In this document: piece after piece, positions 16,564 through 25,005 of the stretch
How the letters are laid out: every line of letters begins with the position of its first letter
How positions within the stretch are numbered: position 1 is the first letter of the stretch
Assembly (NCBI GenBank): GCA_002310115.1
Contig: DBYI01000087.1
Location: 1 to 62,645 of the forward strand
Reading direction: 5' to 3'
Source of the DNA: Ruminococcus flavefaciens
GTDB taxonomy: Bacteria > Bacillota > Clostridia > Oscillospirales > Ruminococcaceae
DNA: 62,645 nucleotides
The notes under the pieces: model-generated
The model's database searches: none
What the model was told of the DNA's origin: nothing
The model's input: the letters and a program-made list of their open reading frames with translations, nothing else
Translations under genes and position numbers: made by a program

Positions 16564-16881
16564 TTATAAATAATCTGATATGATACTTTCAAGCAATTCA
16601 CAAAGTTCATAATCCATATATGAATACTCATCAGGGATATTCAGACATATAATCTTCTTATCCGCTGCTATATCCGTATATTTTTCCCTTATTCTTCGCA
16701 AATGCTTTTTCTCCATACAAAATATAATATCCGCCCAGCCAAGCAATCCTGGCGTTACCTTTACTCTTGCATTGTTTTCAGTGCCTGCTGAGCGTGCCTG
16801 ATGTCCATTATAACCGTCAAAAATCTTTTCAGCAGTTAAACTGCGTCTTTTATTCTGGCTACATACAAACAACAAATGCAT
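16564..16881 (-). CDS. Small low-molecular-weight tyrosine phosphatase-like protein
   Basis: This 105-residue protein begins MHLLFVCSQNKRRSLTAE, which contains the CX5R(S) phosphatase loop with Cys8 and Arg14, at the usual LMW-PTP position. WADIIFCMEKKHL matches the family segment around residues 50-62 and NIPDEY near residue 85 may supply the general-acid Asp. It is shorter than ordinary LMW-PTPs (about 150). Similar short forms exist as stand-alone genes in Firmicutes. Catalytic residues look intact. Confidence 0.72.
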   Translation of the reverse strand: MHLLFVCSQNKRRSLTAEKIFDGYNGHQARSAGTENNARVKVTPGLLGWADIIFCMEKKHLRRIREKYTDIAADKKIICLNIPDEYSYMDYELCELLESIISDYL

Positions 16882-16917
16882 ACTTTATACCTGTCTTTCC
16901 TGTCATGGTAAATGTCT

Positions 16918-17298
16918 TTAGTCAAATTCTGTATAGCCAAGCTTTTCAAGAATAGCATCTCCGTCTTTAATCTCAATTTCACCTACATCTGTTTTATTAC
17001 AGCAATTAGAAAACACATATTCTATCAATTGTCTTGCAAAAAACGGACGGCAAAGATTAAGTATGATTCTTTCTCCTTTGTATAAGCAAATGCTTCCCTC
17101 TTCAGAATAAGCGTCTAAATCCATATTCGGAGCATAACGCGTAAAATACACCCTTACCTTAAGTTTTTCATTGGTTTTCGGAACAAACAGGTAATACGAA
17201 TATGGATAATTCTTAAAATCGTGATCATCATAATGATAAGCCCACATATATGAATCGCCATTGAAAGTCATTTGTCTTAATTTGACACGGTTTTTCAT
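16918..17298 (-). CDS. Hypothetical protein in the immunity-like row
   Basis: This 126-residue soluble protein starts at an ATG preceded by GAAGGAGAAAAA. It has aromatic residues (DSYMWAYHYDDHDFKNYPYS) and a beta-rich middle (KLKVRVYFTRY, GSICLYKGERIILNL). No signal peptide and no recognised family. Its size and setting between other small unknowns fit an immunity-type protein. Confidence 0.55.
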   Translation of the reverse strand: MKNRVKLRQMTFNGDSYMWAYHYDDHDFKNYPYSYYLFVPKTNEKLKVRVYFTRYAPNMDLDAYSEEGSICLYKGERIILNLCRPFFARQLIEYVFSNCCNKTDVGEIEIKDGDAILEKLGYTEFD

Positions 17299-17368
17299 TT
17301 TTTCTCCTTCAGCTCTGACATATTAGAATTTTCAGAATCGTTAATACAAACAGCTATCTATTATTTCA

Positions 17369-17854
17369 TTATTTTGTATGAACAATAAAGACGAATCTGA
17401 ATCCTCTTTCCGTCTGAATAATATAGTTTTCATGAAAATAATAGTAAGGAATAACCTTTCCATTACTATCTTCTTCCGTAACCGGAAGACTGACAGCATA
17501 GTATTTTTTTATGATATCATTTTTTGCTGGAATTTCGGGAAATTTTTCTGAAACTTCTTCTATGCTTTCAAGTGCAGTCATACGTTCCGTATCATTTGAA
17601 TACGGAAGAATTCCATACAATTCTGAGAGTGTATTGCACGATATTGTTTCAATACAATATTCCGGATCACGTAAACCACGTACGTAAACATTGTCTATAT
17701 CATCAGCTATTTCTGGCATCATAACAAGTTTGGCATAATAAGAATTGTCTTTTGAGGTTACTTTATCCCATTTCTGGGATCTGAATATATTTAAAATAAT
17801 AAGAATGATCCATAATATTATAGAAAATACTACAAAGGCAGTTATAATAATCAT
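17369..17854 (-). CDS. Hypothetical membrane-anchored protein
   Basis: This 161-residue protein has one strong N-terminal membrane segment (ITAFVVFSIILWIILIILNI, residues 4-23) followed by a soluble domain of about 135 residues with many Asp/Glu. The ribosome site is weak. It belongs to the row of small minus-strand genes. No family recognised. Confidence 0.55.
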   Translation of the reverse strand: MIIITAFVVFSIILWIILIILNIFRSQKWDKVTSKDNSYYAKLVMMPEIADDIDNVYVRGLRDPEYCIETISCNTLSELYGILPYSNDTERMTALESIEEVSEKFPEIPAKNDIIKKYYAVSLPVTEEDSNGKVIPYYYFHENYIIQTERGFRFVFIVHTK

Positions 17855-17933
17855 TATGACTTTAGCTGGCTTTACAGGCTTTTTTTGAGAGAATCTTCAT
17901 TCATACCAATACTCCTTTTTTATTTACCGCAAA

Positions 17934-18299
17934 TTAAAGACATCCCTCATTAATGATAACCTTTTTGATTCCATGAACACTGTTAAGAGCAAGAAGGGTC
18001 CCCTGAATGATTTTATTCTCATTCTGCGGCTGAACATTTCCTAGATCAAGAAAAATTGAAACCTTGTTATCATCTAAAGAAATGCTTAAACATCCGATAT
18101 AATCATCATCAGTCACATTATAATCAAAAGAGTGTACTGCATTTCTTACAGCATCTGCTTTAGCCTCGTCGGCTGTATCATCAGTAAAATAAACACTGTA
18201 ATCAAAACATTCACCATAAAATCCATCTACATGGGCAGTATAGCTGAGTTCAAGCTTGGTCAGCCCCAAAGCATCATCCCAATAATTTTCATTAAACAT
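17934..18299 (-). CDS. Hypothetical acidic protein
   Basis: This 121-residue, strongly acidic protein has a CGGAGGAATATGAC ribosome site. Predicted alternation of strands and helices (TKLELSYTAHVDGFYGECFD, GCLSISLDDNKVSIFLDLG) suggests a small alpha/beta fold. The next gene upstream on the strand (18375) has a comparable layout and ending (AIVSAMNSI versus LLALNSVHG), so the two may be distant relatives. Acidity and context fit an immunity protein; unproven. Confidence 0.55.
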   Translation of the reverse strand: MFNENYWDDALGLTKLELSYTAHVDGFYGECFDYSVYFTDDTADEAKADAVRNAVHSFDYNVTDDDYIGCLSISLDDNKVSIFLDLGNVQPQNENKIIQGTLLALNSVHGIKKVIINEGCL

Positions 18300-18374
18300 G
18301 TCATATTCCTCCGTTTCTGTTTCTTCATCATCAATAGAACAATTGCGACCATCACTGATTATAGCTTTCTTAAT

Positions 18375-18695
18375 TCATGTTATACTATTCATTGCGGAGA
18401 CGATAGCTTCAAGGATTTTGTTATGAGATTTCTTTGGAAAGTCAGAGAGATCAGCTGTGATAGATATTATATCATCAGCGAGCATAGTATTCGTGTATAA
18501 ATCTTCATATTTCTCGTATACCATGTTTAGTGAACTACATACTTTATCTAACTGTTCTCTTGTAAAATTTGTTTCAGAGAATAAGTGGCAATAAACTCCG
18601 CCTTTTCCTATACCTCTGAAATCAACAGGTAAATAAGTGTTAAGTTTCTTGAGTTCCATAAAAAGCCTAATATTAATGTAAATCGCATTATCCAT
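18375..18695 (-). CDS. Hypothetical small protein, possible relative of its neighbour
   Basis: This 106-residue protein runs from the ATG at 18695 (a GTG 3 bases earlier is an alternative). The start is only 7 bases after the stop of the 460-residue gene, with no clear ribosome site, which suggests translational coupling. The C-terminal helix (KSHNKILEAIVSAMNSI) resembles the end of the neighbouring 121-residue protein. Function unknown. Confidence 0.5.
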   Translation of the reverse strand: MDNAIYINIRLFMELKKLNTYLPVDFRGIGKGGVYCHLFSETNFTREQLDKVCSSLNMVYEKYEDLYTNTMLADDIISITADLSDFPKKSHNKILEAIVSAMNSIT

Positions 18696-18702
18696 CACAA
18701 AA

Positions 18703-20085
18703 TTATATTATTATGTATTTTTTTAGTATTTCCATATTTTTCTCTTTTACAGCTTCTTTATCAGCTTTGTATTCGTTATATAGTTCATTTTGTTCTCGTA
18801 TTTCTTTTATGTCATTTATCCATTTTGAATAAAATTCCTCGCCTCTTTTAAGTCGTTTCTCGTATTCTTCTTCTGTGTAGCCTTCCCTGTTAAGCTCAAT
18901 GCACTTTCTGTACATTTCATTTTTGATACGACTCGCTTCAGCAATTATTTCAGCATAATTATCGACTTTCAAATAAAGCATTTCGATTTTGTGTTCTAAT
19001 AATGGCGGACACCGTAACATAAGAAACATGAAGTACTTCTTGACACTATTTATAGAATTAATAAACGGAAATAACCACTTTTCACAAGTATCAAAAGCAT
19101 TTTTCATTTCATTAATTATTGAAGCATTATCATCTTTGCATTTAAAATGAGACAATTTACGCTGAATATCGCTGTCATAATCTTTTTCATGCAGTTTATA
19201 ACTATATACTCTGAAATTACTGAGTAAAAGATATCCGTCTTCAAGTTTCTTATTCAAGTCAAAATGTTGATTATATACCGAAAAAACATCTCCAATGATA
19301 TCAAATTTTACTTCACCACGAAGAGCACCTTTATGTTGGATAAATGATATTATATGTATTATCTCATTATCAATAACACGCACAAAATAAGGTTTTGAAC
19401 CCTTGATCTTTTTATACCCAAGTGGCTCAAGTGACTTACCAAACACATCAATAAATGCCTCTTTTAATGTTATTTTTTTCTCTTTTAGGGCATTTGACTG
19501 CCTAAAACTAAGAAAATAAATATTTTTTTCAAACTCATCAGCATATTCTGCCGCAAATGTAATATTGCAGTCGTCCATCCCAATAATAGGTGCAAGCTTT
19601 GAAAGTCCCTCTTCAATAAATACATATTCCCCGTTTTGGATTTCGCTGAACTGCTCCCATGTACTGCCATTGCATAAAAACGGTTTCCATATCTTTTCAG
19701 ACGGCTGCGGTATATCATCTCCGAAATACTCGTCAGCTTGCCCCATGATAAGTGTATCAGCTTTTCTTCCGTTTTTATCATACAAGTCCATGACCGCACA
19801 GTCACTGTCAATGACCTCTGTATTGATACAAGTCGTTTTAAGCATTTTAGCTATTCTTCCCGTATCCATTTTAGATTTTTCATTTCCTTGTTCATAAGCT
19901 TCAGAAGTTATAGTCACCCATTTGCAGTTATCTGCAAATTTCAGAATGTATGATATTTCGCATTCGTCGCTGTTACAGGTCTCATAGCCTTCTTCAGCCA
20001 TTTTTTTACAGAATTTATCAATGAATTGTTTACTGCCAAGCATTTCATTATCAAATATCTGCGTTGATGTAAAAAAATTTCCCAT
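18703..20085 (-). CDS. Large hypothetical protein with DUF4304-like C-terminal part
   Basis: This 460-residue soluble protein starts after AGGAGCTAAT. The first ~205 residues (FTSTQIFDNEMLGSKQFIDK, WVTITSEAYEQG) look like an independent alpha/beta domain; residues ~210-330 (AFIDVFGKSLEPLGYKKIKG, PYFVRVIDNEIIHIISFIQH) resemble DUF4304-type domains; the last ~80 residues are charged and helical with a KREEFYSKW-like coiled coil. Two-domain proteins of this kind occur in Clostridia near secretion-system immunity arrays. The function is unknown. Confidence 0.6.
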   Translation of the reverse strand: MGNFFTSTQIFDNEMLGSKQFIDKFCKKMAEEGYETCNSDECEISYILKFADNCKWVTITSEAYEQGNEKSKMDTGRIAKMLKTTCINTEVIDSDCAVMDLYDKNGRKADTLIMGQADEYFGDDIPQPSEKIWKPFLCNGSTWEQFSEIQNGEYVFIEEGLSKLAPIIGMDDCNITFAAEYADEFEKNIYFLSFRQSNALKEKKITLKEAFIDVFGKSLEPLGYKKIKGSKPYFVRVIDNEIIHIISFIQHKGALRGEVKFDIIGDVFSVYNQHFDLNKKLEDGYLLLSNFRVYSYKLHEKDYDSDIQRKLSHFKCKDDNASIINEMKNAFDTCEKWLFPFINSINSVKKYFMFLMLRCPPLLEHKIEMLYLKVDNYAEIIAEASRIKNEMYRKCIELNREGYTEEEYEKRLKRGEEFYSKWINDIKEIREQNELYNEYKADKEAVKEKNMEILKKYIII

Positions 20086-20156
20086 ATTAGCTCCTGATTG
20101 TAATATTCAAATTATAATTTAAAACAGATCTTTCATTTGATTATATCAAAAAGATG

Positions 20157-20660
20157 TTATGCTAAAAAGCCAGATTCCGGAATGTATGGAATGTTAAGTT
20201 TACATCCTCTTGAATTCATATCATTAAGTTTGATAAGCAACACCTCATGCGGTACACACAATGCCTTTGCTGCCTGTTCTGAAGTGTAGCCGTAGCCTGC
20301 ATTTTCCATGACTTCTTCATCACTTATAATGAAATTTGCAGCAAAGATGTTTGCTTCTATTTCCAGTTTGGAACTCATATCATAAAGCCCATGCTCCTTG
20401 AATGCTGAAACAGCATGATGCCTGTGAAGAAAATGATGACCGAGTTCATGAAAAAGAACGACCTTTTCCATATGTTCATCAAGGCTGATATTGAGGAAAA
20501 TGAATGGGCATCGCTGCATAACCGTATACATTCCTTTGAGATCTTTAAAGTCACGGTATTTAATATTGATATTGCATGCTTCTGCTATCTCAAATGGATT
20601 TTTTGTTCGGAATTTTTTTTGTAGCTTGTTTACAAAACTGTTTATATTAAAATTATACAT
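20157..20660 (-). CDS. ImmA/IrrE-family metallopeptidase
   Basis: This 167-residue protein has the HExxH zinc site (VLFHELGHHFLH, His/Glu at about 71-75) and the downstream ExE helix (SKLEIEANIFAANFI) that supplies the third ligand. Family members such as ImmA of ICEBs1 cleave a partner XRE repressor to induce a mobile element. The likely partner is the XRE gene immediately upstream at 20749-21180, on the same strand. Confidence 0.9.
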   Translation of the reverse strand: MYNFNINSFVNKLQKKFRTKNPFEIAEACNINIKYRDFKDLKGMYTVMQRCPFIFLNISLDEHMEKVVLFHELGHHFLHRHHAVSAFKEHGLYDMSSKLEIEANIFAANFIISDEEVMENAGYGYTSEQAAKALCVPHEVLLIKLNDMNSRGCKLNIPYIPESGFLA

Positions 20661-20748
20661 GTCTCACCAACCTTTCCGGGGTGACCCTGATCTTATATAT
20701 ATATATTATACTGTATACCGATGTATCAAAATCAGCCCAATGGAACTA

Positions 20749-21180
20749 TCATTCAGAATCATTTTTCCCGTCATCTGACTTATTGCGATATTTTTTCGGC
20801 GTGTACTTTTTGTTCGTAATTTTAGCTTCCCAGTATGCTTCCTGAAGAGCTGCCATTACGTTCGCTTTATCATCTTCTGAAATATCTCCACCGGCAAAAA
20901 GAGCTGCTGCACTAGCAATAAGTTTCTGAGCATCTGCCTTTCCTTTAGAACCATATTTCTCATTTGCTTCTATAACAAAATAGTCTTCGTCTGAAACGAA
21001 AGCCTTTTCATCAACCATCAATACATCGGCTATTTTTGCAATAGTATCCTTCTTTGGGATACGTGTTCCAGCTTCATAATTCTGGATTGCACGTGTTGAT
21101 ACACCTACCTTTTCAGCAAGTTCAGCCTGAGTGTATCTGCGCATTCTCCTTATTTTTGCAATTCGGTCCTTTAGTTCCAT
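20749..21180 (-). CDS. XRE-family repressor (ImmR-like)
   Basis: This 143-residue protein has an N-terminal XRE HTH (MELKDRIAKIRRMRRYTQAE, LAEKVGVSTRAIQNYEAGTR, residues 3-57), a linker and a charged C-terminal part, as in ImmR-type repressors. The start at 21180 follows GGGAGGAATT; the frame upstream to 21234 has no ribosome site. A perfect 8+8 palindrome (21194-21211) lies just before the gene and within the divergent promoter region, so autoregulation and repression of the gene at 21345 are likely. Confidence 0.88.
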   Translation of the reverse strand: MELKDRIAKIRRMRRYTQAELAEKVGVSTRAIQNYEAGTRIPKKDTIAKIADVLMVDEKAFVSDEDYFVIEANEKYGSKGKADAQKLIASAAALFAGGDISEDDKANVMAALQEAYWEAKITNKKYTPKKYRNKSDDGKNDSE

Positions 21181-21193
21181 AATTCCTCCCGTC

Positions 21194-21211
21194 TGTTCGT
21201 GAACACGAACA
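21194..21211. promoter_or_regulatory. Palindromic operator
   Basis: TGTTCGTG-AA-CACGAACA is an exact 8+8 inverted repeat. A further TGTTCGTG half-site is at 21271-21278, on the other side of the forward promoter. The pair probably binds the XRE repressor. Confidence 0.75.
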
Positions 21212-21227
21212 AATTTACGAAATAATA

Positions 21228-21256
21228 TTGACAACCGTTCTTCTATCGGTTATAAT
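21228..21256 (+). promoter_or_regulatory. Sigma-A promoter for the HTH gene at 21345
   Basis: TTGACA (21228-21233), a 17-base spacer and TATAAT (21251-21256) give a consensus promoter reading right, bracketed by operator sequences. Confidence 0.8.
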
Positions 21257-21344
21257 GTTATTGTACCATTTGTTCGTGTATATTGTAACACAACTCACAC
21301 AATTTGTCAAGATAATTTTCAGACTTTTTTAAAGGGGACGATTT

Positions 21345-21830
21345 ATGACAAAAGCAAAACTTCAAAACGTGAAAGCTTTACTCAAGCTTTACCGTAAAAT
21401 TCTCCACTCGGTAAACAATAATCTTTATTATCTGGATGAAGAAGTATATGTTACCAGCCGAAGACACCTTTCTGATCTTGTCAACTCACTGGTGGAGTTT
21501 GAGACACAAGAGGAGAAGCGGAACTTTGATGACAGGGTGAACAGCTATCATAAGAGCTTGTCACTTCTCGAGCTCCTGGATAAGGCTGCTGTAATGGTAA
21601 GGGATTATCCTGATAAGGGACGAATCTATTACGATATTCTTTTCAGATATTACTTTGATAATTACATTTATACACATGAGGAAATAATCTCAGTTCTTGA
21701 AATATCGCGCTCAAACTATTACAGGTATTTCGATCAGGCTGTAGAATGTTTTTACATGCATCTAATACCTGTTCTGAAATCAGAAAACTACGAAGTTGAT
21801 GATGATCTTGTCCCGATAAAATACTCATGA
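21345..21830 (+). CDS. ArpU/sigma-like HTH protein under repressor control
   Basis: This 161-residue helical protein ends in a helix-turn-helix (THEEIISVLEISRSNYYRYF, then DQAVECFYMH, about residues 110-140) like phage late-gene activators of the ArpU type or sigma region 4. An AAAGGGG site precedes the ATG. It is divergent from the ImmR-like gene and its promoter is bracketed by operator sites, so it is the obvious target of the repressor. It may be an activator of an excised or lost element. Confidence 0.65.
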   Translation: MTKAKLQNVKALLKLYRKILHSVNNNLYYLDEEVYVTSRRHLSDLVNSLVEFETQEEKRNFDDRVNSYHKSLSLLELLDKAAVMVRDYPDKGRIYYDILFRYYFDNYIYTHEEIISVLEISRSNYYRYFDQAVECFYMHLIPVLKSENYEVDDDLVPIKYS

Positions 21831-21951
21831 TCAGATACCTGATGACATGTGATAGTTATCACACTCAGACTATAGTATAACTGCTTCCTGATTCGTTGAC
21901 TTTGGACAAGTACGTATGTTATAATAAAAAAAACGGCATTGGAGGATCGCT

Positions 21952-22956
21952 ATGTTTAAGATGGAATCCAATATGATTATCTATTCTGACGGACAGAAGG
22001 AATATTCTTTTCCTGCTCACGCTGAACAAGCCCGGCCATCACTTATGGGGCAGGGAATCAGTGCTGGCGGCAGACACTGGTCAAGCCGAGATCCGGAGAT
22101 AAAACTCGAAAAGCATATCAGTGTGCAGGATGCAGCGGCTTGCGATGAATATATAGCATGGTATATTCAGGAATTTGTTCCATTTGAATTAGACTATAAG
22201 GTTACTAAAAATGCAGGGATTTATTTGGGGAATCTAAAAACAGGGGAAGAAAAGCAAATATACAAAGGCGAGTGTTACGGTGATCTTTGCTTTCATAAAA
22301 ATGAACTATTCTTCAATATGGGCAATAAACTTGCTGTATTCAATCTTGATTCCAAGGAAACAACAGTACTTTTCAAACACTCAGGAATAAAGAAAAACGG
22401 ACTTGAACTTCATATAACGGATCGCCGCATCTTCTACATACACTGGACACACAGTGACAGCAATCTCATGTGGTATGACCGTGATACCCAAGAAGTAATC
22501 AATCCTCACATTAATGGTTTTGTCTACTATCTGACAGATGAATCCATAATTTGTCGTGGGGTATTTCACACATGGCTGTTTGATGTCGTGACACGCAAGA
22601 AAAAACGCTTTTTCACTGGGAAAGATATGAAAAAAATCTGCAGGATCATATGTGATACTATGGGAATTCCTGCATATCCTTACGAGCCGGGACTTGAAGA
22701 AGAGTTAAATAATTATAATGGTGAAAGGTTATTTTTCTATTGCCATTCATGGTTTAGCACGGGGAAGGAAGAATACATGGACGATAGAAAAGCAGCAGTA
22801 GCTTCAAATGGCTTACCATTAAGGATATGTGCAGATTTTTCATGTCTGCCGGATGGTACGGATATTCGTATTGAAGCTGATATATCTGATCCTGAAGTCG
22901 AAATTGATAAAGATGGCTTTAAAACATTAAAGCTACGTACATTGAAAAAAGAATAG
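21952..22956 (+). CDS. Hypothetical beta-propeller-like protein
   Basis: This 334-residue soluble protein starts after GGAGG. Blade-like phrases recur (GIYLGNLKTGEEKQIYKGE, NKLAVFNLDSKETTVLFKH, NLMWYDRDTQEVINPHING), similar in style to the propeller-like protein at 14072. No signal peptide. The C-terminal ~120 residues (CRIICDTMGIPAYPYEPGLE) are mixed alpha/beta. Not recognised; its place near the island suggests accessory function. Confidence 0.6.
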   Translation: MFKMESNMIIYSDGQKEYSFPAHAEQARPSLMGQGISAGGRHWSSRDPEIKLEKHISVQDAAACDEYIAWYIQEFVPFELDYKVTKNAGIYLGNLKTGEEKQIYKGECYGDLCFHKNELFFNMGNKLAVFNLDSKETTVLFKHSGIKKNGLELHITDRRIFYIHWTHSDSNLMWYDRDTQEVINPHINGFVYYLTDESIICRGVFHTWLFDVVTRKKKRFFTGKDMKKICRIICDTMGIPAYPYEPGLEEELNNYNGERLFFYCHSWFSTGKEEYMDDRKAAVASNGLPLRICADFSCLPDGTDIRIEADISDPEVEIDKDGFKTLKLRTLKKE

Positions 22957-23023
22957 TTACAACAGCAGCAAACTAAAGACAGGCAGGTAATATATGTTAT
23001 TATATCGTATATAAAGTAATATC

Positions 23024-23053
23024 GGCACTTTCGAATATTCGGAAGTGCCTTTT
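23024..23053. terminator. Terminator hairpin after the 21952 gene
   Basis: GGCACTT and AAGTGCC arms around TCGAATATTCGG are followed by TTTT. Confidence 0.7.
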
Positions 23054-23172
23054 GCTATGTCAGTATTATATAATCTCAGCTTGACTCTATGCTCTGAATC
23101 GCTGAAAGCTCTTTAATAATATCGTGTTTTTGCTTACTATGATTAACAGAAACAAGACCTGACGTTATAATT

Positions 23173-23907
23173 CTATTTCATAATAATATACGCCAGATTC
23201 TGCAGTCCCCTGTCACCACGCCTGTATGAGTAAAACTTCCTGTCACAGCACGTGCAGGCTCTGACCTCTGAAATGTTTTCTGAAGATATCCCAGACTTTA
23301 AGATTTTGGCTGAAACAGCACAGGACAGATTGAGATAAAGCCGTTCATGTCTGTTAAAGAACATGTTCCCAATTTCTTTTTCCGTGAATTTCTCTGCATA
23401 TTCACTCCTGACGTTATCCCCCACCTCGTAGCAATCCGCACAGATATGAGGGCCTATGATCACTTCAATTTTCGCAGGAGAAGCTCCCATAACGCACATT
23501 TTTCGCACTGCATTATCAAAAAGCTCACCTGCTGCCGACCTCCAACCACAATGCAGGATACCGATAACCTCTGCACTTTTATCAGCAAGGTAAACGGGAA
23601 CGCAGTCTGCCGCAATAACGCTGAGAGCAAAGCCTTTTTCCACTGTAACAAGCCCGTCTACCTGTTTCAATTCGTTATCCTTTATAACTCCCGAACCGCC
23701 ATGCTCCGAAGACACGATTTCAACTCTGTCACCGCTCGCCTGATATGGACGGACTACCCGCGACAGAGAAATGCCAAGTCTGGCTCCAAGTAAGACGTAA
23801 TCTGCAGATGGTGGATCAAATGGTTCATTTCTCGTCCATATTCCACTGCTACCAGAGGTAAATCCACCGTAAACAAAATCATTATCAATAACAGTTATCT
23901 CTTTCAT
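23173..23907 (-). CDS. pgeF: Multicopper-oxidase-like / purine nucleoside phosphorylase (laccase-domain protein YfiH)
   Basis: This 244-residue protein matches the YfiH/PgeF family, known as purine nucleoside phosphorylases and adenosine deaminases with a Zn/Cu site. Visible motifs are SSEHGGSG, VIAADCVPVYLAD, GILHCGWRSAAGELFD (metal-binding Cys and His), IGPHICADCYEVGD and the terminal CTCCDRKFYSYRRGDRG. Length is typical. It overlaps the small upstream gene by 4 bp, so the two are co-translated. Located at the edge of the accessory island. Confidence 0.9.
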   Translation of the reverse strand: MKEITVIDNDFVYGGFTSGSSGIWTRNEPFDPPSADYVLLGARLGISLSRVVRPYQASGDRVEIVSSEHGGSGVIKDNELKQVDGLVTVEKGFALSVIAADCVPVYLADKSAEVIGILHCGWRSAAGELFDNAVRKMCVMGASPAKIEVIIGPHICADCYEVGDNVRSEYAEKFTEKEIGNMFFNRHERLYLNLSCAVSAKILKSGISSENISEVRACTCCDRKFYSYRRGDRGLQNLAYIIMK

Positions 23908-24164
23908 TTCATTTTACCTGACCATTTCAAACCGTATTTTTTGTAAAAGTCTGCAATATCACTTTCGGAGCGTACAAGCTCCGCATAAACAAGCTTTCTT
24001 GTAGCCTTATCATAGAAACCAATAGTTTTCTCACCCGTACATATGCTGGTCTCTATCTTTATATCATCTGCTGCAAATGGCTCGGGAATTGAATAAACAG
24101 CTTTCTTTGCGAAAATACTCATATTATTCAGTCGAGCAGACAATCCCGACACTCCTTCCATCAT
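23904..24164 (-). CDS. Small conserved-looking protein co-translated with pgeF
   Basis: This 86-residue protein has no recognised domain, signal peptide or membrane segment; the middle is beta-like (IKIETSICTGEKTIGFYD). Its stop overlaps the pgeF start by 4 bp, which supports it being real. The ribosome site is weak. Role unknown. Confidence 0.55.
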   Translation of the reverse strand: MMEGVSGLSARLNNMSIFAKKAVYSIPEPFAADDIKIETSICTGEKTIGFYDKATRKLVYAELVRSESDIADFYKKYGLKWSGKMK

Positions 24165-24406
24165 AATATTAAAATGTGAAAAGCTCGTCTGCTGCTTCTC
24201 ACAGAATCATCTATATAACTCCCATGTCATACGATTTAAAGCATTACTGCCTGCTAACGCATATTCAAAATACACAGCCTGCATACATAATCGGCTCTAT
24301 GGCTGCTTATAGACTCATTACACGCTTTAACTGATGCAGTCAATCACAGCACTGTTTGTATAGGACCGACTGATTCTCGGTAATATTATAACATTCTGAA
24401 ACAGTA

Positions 24407-24435
24407 TTGTAAATGGCTGCTCAGTGTGATATAAT
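24407..24435 (+). promoter_or_regulatory. Promoter of the YaiI-like gene
   Basis: TTGTAA, 17-base spacer, TATAAT, about 30 bases before the start codon at 24465. Confidence 0.6.
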
Positions 24436-24464
24436 GAATATAATTCAAGGAAAGGAAGTACAAT

Positions 24465-24902
24465 ATGAAGATTTTCATAGACGCCGACGGATGCCCCGTA
24501 GTTGATGCTGCAGTACGCATTGCAAAAAAGCGCAGCATTGAATGCACCATAATATGTGACACGTCTCACTCCATACAGCGTGATGGTGCTTCAACCATAA
24601 TCGTGGACAAAGGCGCAGACAGTGCAGACTTCCGCCTCGTAAACCTTATCAGCGCAGGAGATATCGCCATAACACAAGACTACGGACTTGCTGCAATGTG
24701 CCTTAGCAAACAGGCAACTGTGATCAATCAGGATGGAAAACACTACACTGAGGAAAACATCTCGGGGCTTCTTGAATTCCGAGCCGTTTCTGCAAAGATA
24801 CGCCGAAACGGCGGACGCACAAAGGGGCTTTCAAAGAGAACTCAACAGCAGAATCGTGACTTTGAAAATGCGTTTCTTGAGCTTCTCGATACGCACAAAT
24901 AG
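24465..24902 (+). CDS. YaiI/YqxD family protein (UPF0178, DUF188)
   Basis: This 145-residue protein shows the PIN-like DUF188 features: MKIFIDADGCPVVD at the start, DKGADSADFRLVNLISAGDI and TQDYGLAA in the middle, and the basic tail KIRRNGGRTKGLSKRTQQ. The acidic residues that would bind metal (D7, D9, D80-type) are present. Molecular role is unproven in the family. It has its own promoter and AAAGGAAG site, and is followed by a strong shared terminator. Confidence 0.88.
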   Translation: MKIFIDADGCPVVDAAVRIAKKRSIECTIICDTSHSIQRDGASTIIVDKGADSADFRLVNLISAGDIAITQDYGLAAMCLSKQATVINQDGKHYTEENISGLLEFRAVSAKIRRNGGRTKGLSKRTQQQNRDFENAFLELLDTHK

Positions 24903-24956
24903 TATTCTCCATATTACTGTCCGAAATCTGTCATGAATTCGCTTCAAGAAAAAATA

Positions 24957-25004
24957 ACAGTCATAAAGGATTGATATATTGATCTCCTTTATGACTGTTT
25001 TTTA
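24957..25004. terminator. Strong bidirectional terminator
   Basis: AACAGTCATAAAGGA pairs fully with TCCTTTATGACTGTT, with T runs at both sides. It separates the converging YaiI-like and dockerin genes. Confidence 0.85.
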
Positions 25005-25005
25005 C

